Under the pieces are notes generated by a model. It saw only the letters and a list, made by a program, of their open reading frames with translations. It was not told the DNA's origin and made no database searches. A DNA stretch of 25,418 nucleotides from Porticoccaceae bacterium (GTDB taxonomy: Bacteria; Pseudomonadota; Gammaproteobacteria; Pseudomonadales; Porticoccaceae): the NCBI GenBank assembly GCA_023255165.1, contig JALRJD010000321.1:1-25418 (forward strand), given 5' to 3'. Position 1 is the first letter of the stretch, and each line of letters begins with the position of its first letter. The translations under genes and the position numbers were made by a program. This document shows, in pieces, positions 1 through 6,519 of this stretch.

Positions 1-76
1 AGAACAAGGAGCTGTCGATAAAACTAGAGTGTTATTGTTTTTCAGAGATGGGAATGAACTGATTAGAACAGGTAGA

Positions 77-153
77 TGGTAGCTACGGGTGGACTTGAAC
101 CACCGACCCCAGCATTATGAATGCTGTGCTCTAACCAGCTGAGCTACGTAGCC
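77..153 (-). tRNA. tRNA-Met (elongator, anticodon CAT)
   Basis: The minus strand folds into a full cloverleaf that includes an encoded CCA end. The anticodon stem CAGCA/TGCTG closes the loop TTCATAA, which places CAT at 117-119, and the T-arm carries GGTTCAAGTCC. The 5' end GGCTACGTAGCTC matches elongator tRNA-Met, and the first base pair is not the C1xA72 mismatch of the initiator, so this is the elongator. One oddity is that the first acceptor pair is G1-U72 rather than G-C. The gene lies downstream of the ychF/EamA operon and has its own promoter at 189-217. Confidence 0.95.
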
Positions 154-166
154 ACAAAGTGCAAAA

Positions 167-184
167 GACCCTGTTACAAGGGTC
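167..184 (-). other. hairpin in tRNA-Met leader
   Basis: The inverted repeat GACCCT-TGTAAC-AGGGTC (minus strand) is followed by TTTT and lies between the predicted transcription start and the tRNA 5' end. It resembles a short intrinsic terminator, but it begins almost at the start of the transcript. It may instead be a leader structure removed with the tRNA 5' leader. The function is unknown. Confidence 0.4.
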
Positions 185-188
185 GCGC

Positions 189-217
189 ATTTTGGCCACA
201 GATGCCGGGTTTGTCAA
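189..217 (-). promoter_or_regulatory. sigma70 promoter of tRNA-Met
   Basis: On the minus strand there is a perfect -35 TTGACA (217-212), a 17-bp spacer, and a -10 CAAAAT (194-189). A GC-rich discriminator, GCGCGACCC, follows directly. A GC-rich discriminator next to the -10 is the classic feature of growth-rate and ppGpp-controlled stable RNA promoters, which fits a tRNA gene. The start site is expected near 182. No coding gene lies between this promoter and the tRNA. Confidence 0.75.
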
Positions 218-591
218 TAGTTTGCCAGCACCTTTGGCGACAATCGGGTGGGTCGATTGGTGATACTTTCTGTTGTGATATGCATCACACTTTTATCAAA
301 TCCGCATCTCTATTTCTCACAGTGATAGCTGTGTCATTAATTTGTAGGCCTGGATTTGCATAATGGCTGGAGCCTCTGACCGGGGTGTGTCAAAACTGTC
401 TGGATCAGCAGTTTTTGCTATTGGTAAAACCGGGATGTCCAGAAGTCTCTGTGTTTCATGATAGATGTTGATCTTTTTTACAGGCGGCAGTGGTGATGCA
501 TGTTGGTCAGGGGCGCTTTTATATCTGCTGTTTTCTCAACCACAGTTCATATTCGCTTTATTGCTTGCGTTGCCCTATTTGGGTTGCCCGG
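218..591. other. non-coding gap between tRNA-Met promoter and EamA gene
   Basis: I see no supportable gene here. The gap holds a CRP-like site (274-289) and a second shorter inverted repeat, CACAG-TGATAG-CTGTG (318-333). A 56-codon plus-strand frame starts at the ATG at 465, has no ribosome binding site, and runs antisense into the exporter gene, so I do not call it. No clear terminator follows the exporter stop at 592. Confidence 0.5.
274..289. promoter_or_regulatory. candidate CRP/Vfr binding site
   Basis: The sequence TGTGA-TATGCA-TCACA matches both half-sites of the CRP consensus (TGTGA-N6-TCACA) exactly. It is centred about 100 bp upstream of the predicted tRNA-Met start. No plus-strand gene follows it, so the target is unclear. 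Such a site can occur by chance, but the arms are perfect and it lies in an intergenic region. Confidence 0.45.
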
Positions 592-1518
592 TTATTTGTT
601 CGGCTTACACAGGGCCGTGGTCATGGATCCGCTGACCACCAGCAGTGCGCCGACCAGGGACAACAGTGTGATCGGCTCCACCACCAGCCCGGTTATGGGA
701 ATTAAATGCACAGTGGCCACTGTGATCAATGGCGTTAGCGCCAGAATTGCGCTGACCTTGGAGGCTTCGATATGGGCCAGGGCTTCAGCAAAGCTGCCGT
801 AGGCAATTAAGGTGTTGAGGCCGCAAAAGGCGAGCAGTCCCCATTGCAGATTGGAGAGCTGTGGCAGCGTTGAGAAATCGGAAAATGGCAAAAAGACCAT
901 TGTGCCAATCCAGTAAAACACCACCATGGTCTCCTGGGAGCTGAACTCTTTGAGCAGCGATTTTTGCATAATGGCATAGCCGGTCCACAGTACCGCTGCG
1001 ACAAGCACCATCAGAATGCCGATGCCATAGGATGTGGTGGCGATAAAAACATCGTGAATATGGGGGTAAAAAAACAGTCCCAGACCGCAGGCAAAGGCGC
1101 CAGCGCCGAGCCACTGCAGCTTTGATAGGCGCTCGCCAAATAGCCAGACGCCGCTGAGCAACAGCAGCATAGGTGCAACCTGAATCATCAGCTGGGCGGC
1201 TTCGGCGGTGGTTTTATCCAGCCCCATAATAAACATTGCGTAATTGCCAACCAGCAGCAGGCCCGCGGCCAGCAGCTGCAGCAACAGCCGTGGTGAGCGC
1301 AATTTGCTGCCCATTCTGGCTCTGCCGCCATAGCCGTTGCGCTTGAGAAAATAGGGCGTCAACAGCAGTGCCGCCAATGCGAAGCGGAAAAAGGTGGTGG
1401 TAATCGGATCGAGGGTTGCCATCACGTTTTTTAACGCAATGGGCAGAATGCCCCACAGCAGAGCGGTGGTCATGGCCAGCATCAGCCCGACTTTCCAGCG
1501 CCCGGAGAGCTGACTCAT
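592..1518 (-). CDS. EamA/DMT-superfamily transporter
   Basis: This 308-residue inner-membrane protein has the typical drug/metabolite transporter layout. Two EamA repeats (about residues 8-145 and 160-297) give roughly ten hydrophobic helices and little else. The first helix motif ALLWGILPIALK and the conserved FFRFALAALLL segment (about residues 42-53) are characteristic. Family members export amino acids, metabolites or nucleoside derivatives; the substrate cannot be read from sequence. The ATG lies 6 nt after the ychF stop with no good ribosome binding site, so translation is probably coupled to ychF and the gene is the last of that operon. Length is normal for the family. Confidence 0.85.
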   Translation of the reverse strand: MSQLSGRWKVGLMLAMTTALLWGILPIALKNVMATLDPITTTFFRFALAALLLTPYFLKRNGYGGRARMGSKLRSPRLLLQLLAAGLLLVGNYAMFIMGLDKTTAEAAQLMIQVAPMLLLLSGVWLFGERLSKLQWLGAGAFACGLGLFFYPHIHDVFIATTSYGIGILMVLVAAVLWTGYAIMQKSLLKEFSSQETMVVFYWIGTMVFLPFSDFSTLPQLSNLQWGLLAFCGLNTLIAYGSFAEALAHIEASKVSAILALTPLITVATVHLIPITGLVVEPITLLSLVGALLVVSGSMTTALCKPNK

Positions 1519-1524
1519 CGCTGG

Positions 1525-2616
1525 CTAGACATTAAAGCGGAAGTGGATAACGTCGCCGTCCTTAACGATATAGTCCTTACCTTCCAGGCGCCATTTGCCT
1601 TTGTCCTTTGCTCCCTGTTCGCCATTGCAGGCGATATAGTCGTCGTAACCGATAATTTCGGCGCGGATAAAACCTTTCTCGAAATCGGTATGGATTTTTC
1701 CGGCACTCTGCGGTGCGGTGGCGCCAACTGGAATGGTCCAGGCGCGCACTTCTTTTACACCGGCGGTGAAATAGGTCTGCAGGCCGAGCAGGTTGTAGCC
1801 AGCGCGAATAACCCGGTTCAGACCTGGTTCTTGCATGCCCATCTCTTCCAGAAACTCCGCTTTTTCGTCATCTTCCAACTCACTGATTTCGGCTTCCAGC
1901 TTGTTGCAGATTGGCACTACCACCGAGCCCTCGGCCTCAGCGATCGCGATTACCGCGTCGAGGTAGGGATTATTTTCAAAACCCTCTTCATCGACGTTGG
2001 CGATATACATGGTTGGCTTGAGTGTCAGCAGGCTGAGTGGTCTGAGAATCTTGAGTTCGTCATCAGTCAATCCAAACGAGCGCAGTGGTTTGGCTTCGTT
2101 GAGATGAGGAAGGATTTTTTCCACCACGGTTTTCAGGGCCACCGCATCCTGGTCTTTACCTTTGGCGGCTTTGGCTGCGCGCAGCAGTGCTTTTTCAACG
2201 CTTTCAAGGTCGGCCAGTGCGAGTTCGGTATTGATGACGTCGATATCATCCGGAGGGCTGATATTGCCCTCGACATGGATAACGTTGTCGTCGTCAAAGC
2301 AGCGCACTACGTGGGCGATAGCATCGGTCTCGCGGATATTGGCGAGAAACTGGTTGCCAAGCCCTTCGCCTTTGGAAGCGCCCGCTACCAGGCCGGCGAT
2401 ATCAACAAATTCCATGCTGGTGGGGATGATGCGCTCGGGCTTGACGATCCCGGCGATCAAATCCTGGCGCGGGTCGGGAATCGGCACAATGCCGGTGTTG
2501 GGTTCAATGGTGCAGAACGGAAAGTTCTCGGCACTGATGCCAGCTTTGGTTAAAGCGTTAAACAGCGTTGATTTACCCACATTCGGCAGGCCGACAATTC
2601 CGCAGTTAAAACCCAT
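1525..2616 (-). CDS. ychF: ribosome-binding ATPase YchF (Obg family)
   Basis: The 363-residue product has exactly the usual YchF length. The Walker A motif GLPNVGKS is at residues 9-16, the switch region has FPFCTIEPNTG, and DIAGLV forms Walker B. The specificity motif is the NKLE version (NxxE) typical of YchF, which favours ATP over GTP. A C-terminal TGS domain ends in GDVIHFRFNV. YchF binds the ribosome and is linked to oxidative-stress control and start-site selection. The frame is open 24 codons further upstream into pth, but the ATG at 2616 has an AAGGAA ribosome binding site 7 nt away and gives the canonical MGFNCGIVGLPNVGKS start. It follows pth by 29 nt, an order conserved in gammaproteobacteria. 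Confidence 0.97.
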   Translation of the reverse strand: MGFNCGIVGLPNVGKSTLFNALTKAGISAENFPFCTIEPNTGIVPIPDPRQDLIAGIVKPERIIPTSMEFVDIAGLVAGASKGEGLGNQFLANIRETDAIAHVVRCFDDDNVIHVEGNISPPDDIDVINTELALADLESVEKALLRAAKAAKGKDQDAVALKTVVEKILPHLNEAKPLRSFGLTDDELKILRPLSLLTLKPTMYIANVDEEGFENNPYLDAVIAIAEAEGSVVVPICNKLEAEISELEDDEKAEFLEEMGMQEPGLNRVIRAGYNLLGLQTYFTAGVKEVRAWTIPVGATAPQSAGKIHTDFEKGFIRAEIIGYDDYIACNGEQGAKDKGKWRLEGKDYIVKDGDVIHFRFNV

Positions 2617-2645
2617 GGTAATTTCCTTGTGCCAGTTATCCGGCG

Positions 2646-3233
2646 TTAAAGTTGTTCTGTGTGAAGCGCTGTCATGGCGCGCTCCCACTGCCCGTTGATG
2701 GCCAGCGGCAGTTGGCGCAGTGCGTCATCAATACTGTTTGCGATCAGTTGTTGGTCTGAGGGCGAGGCTTTTTTCAGCACATAGTCGGCAACCTGACGAG
2801 CATCGCCCGGATGGCCAATGCCAATTCGCAGGCGGGCGAAGTCTTTGTTATTGCCCAGACTTTGAATAATGTCGCGCAGACCATTGTGACCGCCGTGGCC
2901 GCCACCTTTCTTAAAACGCGCGGCGCCAGGAGCAAGGTCGAGTTCATCGTGAACCACCAGAATGGCTTCAACCGGCACTTGATAAAAGCGTGCCAGAGCG
3001 GCGACCGATTGACCGCTGCGATTCATAAAGGTGGTTGGAACAAGTAGTCTGATATCGCGATTGTTGACACTGATCTTGGCGGTGTCGCCAAAAAATTTGG
3101 CTTCGTGCTTGAGCTCGACATGCTGTGATTTCGCCAGTTCCAAAACCAAGTCGGCCCCGGCATTGTGGCGCGTCCGTTCATAGTTGGAGCCGGGATTTCC
3201 CAGCCCCACGATTAACTCAACGGGCGTTTCCAA
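2646..3233 (-). CDS. pth: peptidyl-tRNA hydrolase
   Basis: The enzyme releases peptides from peptidyl-tRNA that has dropped off the ribosome, recycling the tRNA. The 195-residue protein contains the family signature GLGNPGSNYERTRHNAG, with catalytic His23. Asn71 (in PTTFMNRSG), Asp96 (in VVHDELDL) and Asn117 (in GGHNGL) are also present, matching the known active-site set. The start codon is TTG at 3233. An in-frame TAG lies three codons upstream, so only this TTG or a CTG two codons earlier can begin the full protein. A weak GAGTAGG is 8 nt upstream of the TTG. It sits between rplY and ychF. A rare TTG start may keep synthesis low. Confidence 0.96.
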   Translation of the reverse strand: METPVELIVGLGNPGSNYERTRHNAGADLVLELAKSQHVELKHEAKFFGDTAKISVNNRDIRLLVPTTFMNRSGQSVAALARFYQVPVEAILVVHDELDLAPGAARFKKGGGHGGHNGLRDIIQSLGNNKDFARLRIGIGHPGDARQVADYVLKKASPSDQQLIANSIDDALRQLPLAINGQWERAMTALHTEQL

Positions 3234-3267
3234 TGTCAGGGCCTACTCAGGCGAGCAAGTGAGAAGA

Positions 3268-3918
3268 TTACTCTTCGCTTGCCTTGTCGTCTGCAGCGTC
3301 TTGAGCAGGGGCTGAATCGTCTTCAACAGGCGCGGCTTTCGGCTTGTTGATAGTCACAACAGGCAGATCGTGGTCCGGGCCGTGGCTCAGGGCAACGCTC
3401 TCTACGCCTTTTGGCAATACCAGATCAGAGATGTGCAGTGTCTGGCCAAGCTCTACTTCAGTCATGTCGACCTGGATGTACTCAGGCAGATCCTGTGGCA
3501 GACAGGTGATTTCCAGCTCAGTCATGCTGTGGGCAATAATACCGCCACCCAGCTTGACGCCGGCACAGATATCTTCGTTGATAAAGTGCAGCGGTGCTTT
3601 GGTTTGCAGCTGAGTGGTTTTGTTAACGCGGAGGAAATCCATGTGCAAAATAACGTTCTTTGCTGGATGACGCTGCACGTCTTTCAAAATCACATCTTCA
3701 GATGAGCCGTCGATATCGAGGGCAATAATGTGTGAATAGAAAGCTTCGTTTTCCAACGCCTTCATCACATCTTTGTGGCTCAGGCTAACCTGTGCCGGGG
3801 TTTTCTTACCGCCATAAACAATTGCCGGTATTTCTGCAGCCAGACGACGCAGGCGGCGGCTCGCACCTTTCCCTGTATCCTCACGGCCCTTCGCGTGTAA
3901 CGTAAAATCAGTAGACAT
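3268..3918 (-). CDS. rplY: 50S ribosomal protein L25 / general stress protein Ctc
   Basis: This is the long two-domain (Ctc) form of L25, 216 residues against about 95 in E. coli. The N-terminal L25 domain (about 1-95) binds 5S rRNA and contains KGASRRLRR and the IVYGG segment. The C-terminal TL5/Ctc beta domain (about 100-185) includes NKTTQLQTKAPLHF and VKLGGGII. An acidic, Ala-rich tail closes the protein. The ATG at 3918 has a strong GGGAGA ribosome binding site 5 nt upstream. The gene lies between prs and pth, its usual place in Pseudomonas-type genomes. Confidence 0.96.
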   Translation of the reverse strand: MSTDFTLHAKGREDTGKGASRRLRRLAAEIPAIVYGGKKTPAQVSLSHKDVMKALENEAFYSHIIALDIDGSSEDVILKDVQRHPAKNVILHMDFLRVNKTTQLQTKAPLHFINEDICAGVKLGGGIIAHSMTELEITCLPQDLPEYIQVDMTEVELGQTLHISDLVLPKGVESVALSHGPDHDLPVVTINKPKAAPVEDDSAPAQDAADDKASEE

Positions 3919-3975
3919 AATCGTCTCCCAGTTATGCCGAATCAGACCGCGACCAGACCTGAAACGGAGTTTAAT

Positions 3976-4012
3976 GCCTCGGAATGAGGCGGTTGCAACA
4001 GCGCAAGCTGTT
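3976..4012 (-). other. two consecutive hairpins in the prs-rplY spacer
   Basis: Reading the minus strand, AACAGC-TTGC-GCTGTT (4012-3997) overlaps the prs stop codon. It is followed by GCCTC-ATTCC-GAGGC (3990-3976). Neither is followed by a T-tract, so they do not look like intrinsic terminators. They could be mRNA processing or stability elements, or part of an rplY leader. The role is inferred only from position. Confidence 0.35.
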
Positions 4013-4952
4013 AGTCGAACATTGCGCTGATAGATTCTTCGTTGCTGATACGACGCACTGATTCACCGAGCAGTTTGCCCAGCGACAGGGTGCGGATCTT
4101 GCTGCATTTGGCGGCATCTTCGCGCAGCGGAATGCTGTTGGTTACAACCAACTCATCGAGCTGCGAGTTTGAAATATTTTCAATGGCACTGCCTGAAAGT
4201 ACGGCGTGCGTAGCGTAGGCGACAACCTTCGAGGCGCCATTTTTCTTCAGCGCTTCAGCGGCTTTGCAAAGGGTGCCGGCGGTGTCGACAATATCATCGA
4301 CCAGCACACAGGTGCGTCCTTCCACTTCACCGATCAGGTTCATCACTTCACTTTGATTGGACGACGGGCGGCGTTTATCGATAATCGCCAGGTCGCAGTC
4401 CAGCTGCTTGGCCACGGCCCGGGCGCGAACCACACCGCCGACATCCGGTGAGACCACCTGCAGATTTTGATAATTTTGACGTTCTATATCACCGAGCAGT
4501 ACTGGCGCACCGTAGACATTGTCCACTGTGCAGTTAAAGAATCCCTGAATCTGTTCCGCGTGGAGGTCAACGGTCAAAACGCGATCGACGCCAGCATTGG
4601 ACAGCATATCGGCAACCACTTTGGCGCTGATTGGCACGCGCACGGAACGCACGCGGCGATCCTGGCGGGCATAACCAAAGTAGGGCACAACGGCGGTGAT
4701 GCGTCCGGCGGATGCGCGACGCAATGCGTCGACCATCAATATCAGTTCCATCAGGTTGCGGTTGGTCGGCGCACAGGTAGGCTGAACCACAAACACGTCG
4801 TTGCCGCGAACGTTCTCGCGGATCTCGATATTGATTTCACCGTCTGAAAAGAGTGACACGCCGGCGTTGCCGAGGGGAAGTCCCAATGTGCGGGCGATTT
4901 CGTTTGCCAGTTCCGGGTTTGCGTTCCCGGAGAAGACCATTAATCTAGCCAC
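4011..4952 (-). CDS. prs: ribose-phosphate pyrophosphokinase (PRPP synthetase)
   Basis: This cytosolic enzyme makes PRPP from ribose 5-phosphate and ATP, for nucleotide, His and Trp synthesis. Numbered from the GTG start the protein has 313 residues. It contains the ATP-binding segment YFGYARQDRR (91-100), the metal-binding DLHAEQIQGFF (129-139) and the PRPP loop VDDIVDTAGT (218-227), and ends ISNEESISAMFD. I chose GTG at 4952 because AGGAAA lies about 7 nt upstream and the result, M-A-R-L-M-V-F-S-G-N-A, aligns exactly with Pseudomonas Prs. An ATG at 4973 would add seven residues but has no ribosome binding site. It lies just downstream of tRNA-Gln and is probably co-transcribed with it. Confidence 0.95.
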   Translation of the reverse strand: MARLMVFSGNANPELANEIARTLGLPLGNAGVSLFSDGEINIEIRENVRGNDVFVVQPTCAPTNRNLMELILMVDALRRASAGRITAVVPYFGYARQDRRVRSVRVPISAKVVADMLSNAGVDRVLTVDLHAEQIQGFFNCTVDNVYGAPVLLGDIERQNYQNLQVVSPDVGGVVRARAVAKQLDCDLAIIDKRRPSSNQSEVMNLIGEVEGRTCVLVDDIVDTAGTLCKAAEALKKNGASKVVAYATHAVLSGSAIENISNSQLDELVVTNSIPLREDAAKCSKIRTLSLGKLLGESVRRISNEESISAMFD

Positions 4953-4982
4953 GTCAAGTTTCCTGGTATTCATAAAAAGATA

Positions 4983-5058
4983 TGGCTGGGGCGGGAGGAG
5001 TCGAACCTCCGAATGTCGGGATCAAAACCCGATGCCTTAACCACTTGGCGACGCCCCA
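4983..5058 (-). tRNA. tRNA-Gln (anticodon TTG)
   Basis: The minus strand forms a complete cloverleaf. The acceptor TGGGGCG pairs with CGCCCCA, the anticodon stem TCGGG/CCCGA closes the loop TTTTGAT with anticodon TTG (5025-5023), the T-arm is GGAGG/CCTCC, and the CCA end is encoded. U1-A72 and the overall sequence are typical of tRNA-Gln. The gene sits between ispE and prs as in Pseudomonas. Its first 22 bases are also the last codons and stop of ispE. No separate promoter is evident, so it is probably processed from the operon transcript. Confidence 0.95.
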
Positions 5059-5906
5059 GTAAAAAAGTCTCTCAATTGCTTATGCACCGGCGAGTGGTTC
5101 ACGCCTCGTGCGACAAATGCATTCCAGTCTCGAGGAACCTCGGCTAAAACCCTGTCGGCTTCAGCACGCGTTTTCCAGCGACAAAATACACTAGCTCCAG
5201 TCCCTGTCATCATTGGCTTTCCGTGGTTTTCAAGCCACTCCAACACCTCTTTAACGGGAGGGTAGAGCTTCTCGACAACAGCCTGGCAGTCATTTCTGTA
5301 CTGCTCCTCCGAGAGGGCGCGTATTTTGATCGGTGGGGAGTGCCTTGTCAATTGAGGATGTGAAAAAATTTCCCCGGTCGGCACGGTGCAGGGAGGGGTA
5401 ATAACCAGATACCAACTCTCGGGAATATCCATCGCGGTTAATTGGTCGCCGATGCCTTCGGCGAAGGCGCTGCGGCCTTCAATAAATACCGGGACATCCG
5501 CGCCCAGCCTGGCACCCAAACGGGCCAGTTCAGCTATCGAGAGATTGCAGCCCCAGAGTGCGTTGAGCCCCAGCAGCGTGGTGGCCGCATTGCTGCTGCC
5601 GCCGCCGAGACCGGCGCCCATCGGCAGTGTTTTTGTCAACTCGATTGAGCAGCCCTGAGTGCAGTGGGTCTTTTGTTGCAAAGCCCGCGCGGCACGAACA
5701 ATCAGATTATCCTGTTCGGCGACTCCCGGAATCTGTGGTGATAGTTTGATTGCGCCGTCATCGGTTGCGGTAAGCCTGAGCTGGTCGCCGCCATCGAGTA
5801 GTTGAAAAAGTGTTTGCAGATTGTGGTAGCCGTCATCGCGCTGCCCGGTGATGTGCAGGAACAGGTTTACTTTCGGCGGCGCCGACAGAGTGATTGATGA
5901 CATCAT
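5037..5906 (-). CDS. ispE: 4-diphosphocytidyl-2-C-methyl-D-erythritol kinase
   Basis: This is the fourth enzyme of the MEP isoprenoid pathway, a GHMP-family kinase phosphorylating CDP-methylerythritol. The 289-residue protein has the APPKVNLFLHITGQRDDGYHNL start with its catalytic lysine region, the ATP loop PMGAGLGGGSSNAA (about 95-108), GADVPVF and the C-terminal TGTGASVF motif. Two adjacent ATGs (5906 and 5903) could start it. The lolB stop is 7 nt upstream, so the two genes are probably coupled. The final residues TGASPSG and the stop TAA are encoded inside the tRNA-Gln gene. Homologues usually end near the SPLH segment, so this tail is a short extension read from tRNA sequence. Confidence 0.96.
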   Translation of the reverse strand: MMSSITLSAPPKVNLFLHITGQRDDGYHNLQTLFQLLDGGDQLRLTATDDGAIKLSPQIPGVAEQDNLIVRAARALQQKTHCTQGCSIELTKTLPMGAGLGGGSSNAATTLLGLNALWGCNLSIAELARLGARLGADVPVFIEGRSAFAEGIGDQLTAMDIPESWYLVITPPCTVPTGEIFSHPQLTRHSPPIKIRALSEEQYRNDCQAVVEKLYPPVKEVLEWLENHGKPMMTGTGASVFCRWKTRAEADRVLAEVPRDWNAFVARGVNHSPVHKQLRDFFTGASPSG

Positions 5907-5913
5907 GGTCGAG

Positions 5914-6519
5914 CTATTCCTGATTAAACGACCAGCTCGATATTACCAGCTTAAATGAATAGCGCCTATCGCCGTCATGGATGCCGACAATTTTACCCGG
6001 CAGGCTGCCGGCATCGGTTTCGGTGTAATGGCTGAAGGCCAGTTGCCAGCCAGCCTGTTCAAAGCTGCTGGCATAACCGTCTGGACTGGTGGCAAGGCCG
6101 GTGGCCAGAGTCCGGGTGGGAGATGGCAGGCCGCGTGCCCACCAACTGAGCGCATCCACAGGCAGCGGAACCCCGGTTAGCTGGGCGGCCAACTCTGCCG
6201 GTCGCTGGCGATAGAGTTTATTGTCATAAAACATCTCGGCTATCTGATCATTGCCGGTTATTTTGGCGCTGCCCGCACCAAATGGCCCGGACAGTTGCAG
6301 CTGATAATTGTTTTGTAACTGTGTCCAGTTCAGTGCCGCGCTGCCGCCCTTTTCCGGAGTGCGAAAGCCGAGTTTGCCTGACACTGTCCAGTTGTCGAGT
6401 TGCGATACCCGGGCCTGATAGCCTTGCCAACTGCCAACAGATTCAGTCGGCGGCTGCAGCGAGCAGGCGCCGAGAACAGTGCATAAAAAGAGTGCTGAAA
6501 GTCGAAGGGTTTGGCTCAC
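5914..6519 (-). CDS. lolB: outer-membrane lipoprotein receptor LolB
   Basis: LolB accepts lipoproteins from periplasmic LolA and inserts them into the outer membrane. The 201-residue precursor has a short signal peptide with lipobox LGAC, giving lipidated Cys19. The mature protein has the LolB beta-fold features WTVSGKLGFRTPEKGGSAALNW and LSGPFGAGSAKITG. Later come the LPVDALSWWARG segment and the C-terminal GWQLAFSHY. The start is GTG at 6519, overlapping the TGA of the upstream TPR gene (GTGA), so translation is coupled. It is followed by ispE after 7 nt. Confidence 0.93.
   Translation of the reverse strand: MSQTLRLSALFLCTVLGACSLQPPTESVGSWQGYQARVSQLDNWTVSGKLGFRTPEKGGSAALNWTQLQNNYQLQLSGPFGAGSAKITGNDQIAEMFYDNKLYRQRPAELAAQLTGVPLPVDALSWWARGLPSPTRTLATGLATSPDGYASSFEQAGWQLAFSHYTETDAGSLPGKIVGIHDGDRRYSFKLVISSWSFNQE

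Noticed and set aside
465..635. 56-codon hydrophobic plus-strand frame in the gap before the EamA gene
   Set aside because: No ribosome binding site, and the end runs antisense into the exporter. Hydrophobicity alone is not enough.
1543..2553. Long plus-strand open frame (336 codons) opposite ychF
   Set aside because: It is antisense to a certain YchF gene, has no ribosome binding site, and its translation shows no family motifs; it arises from the codon pattern of the real gene.
1525..2688. Longer ychF start (24 extra codons, overlapping pth)
   Set aside because: The internal ATG at 2616 has a good ribosome binding site and gives the exact family N-terminus.
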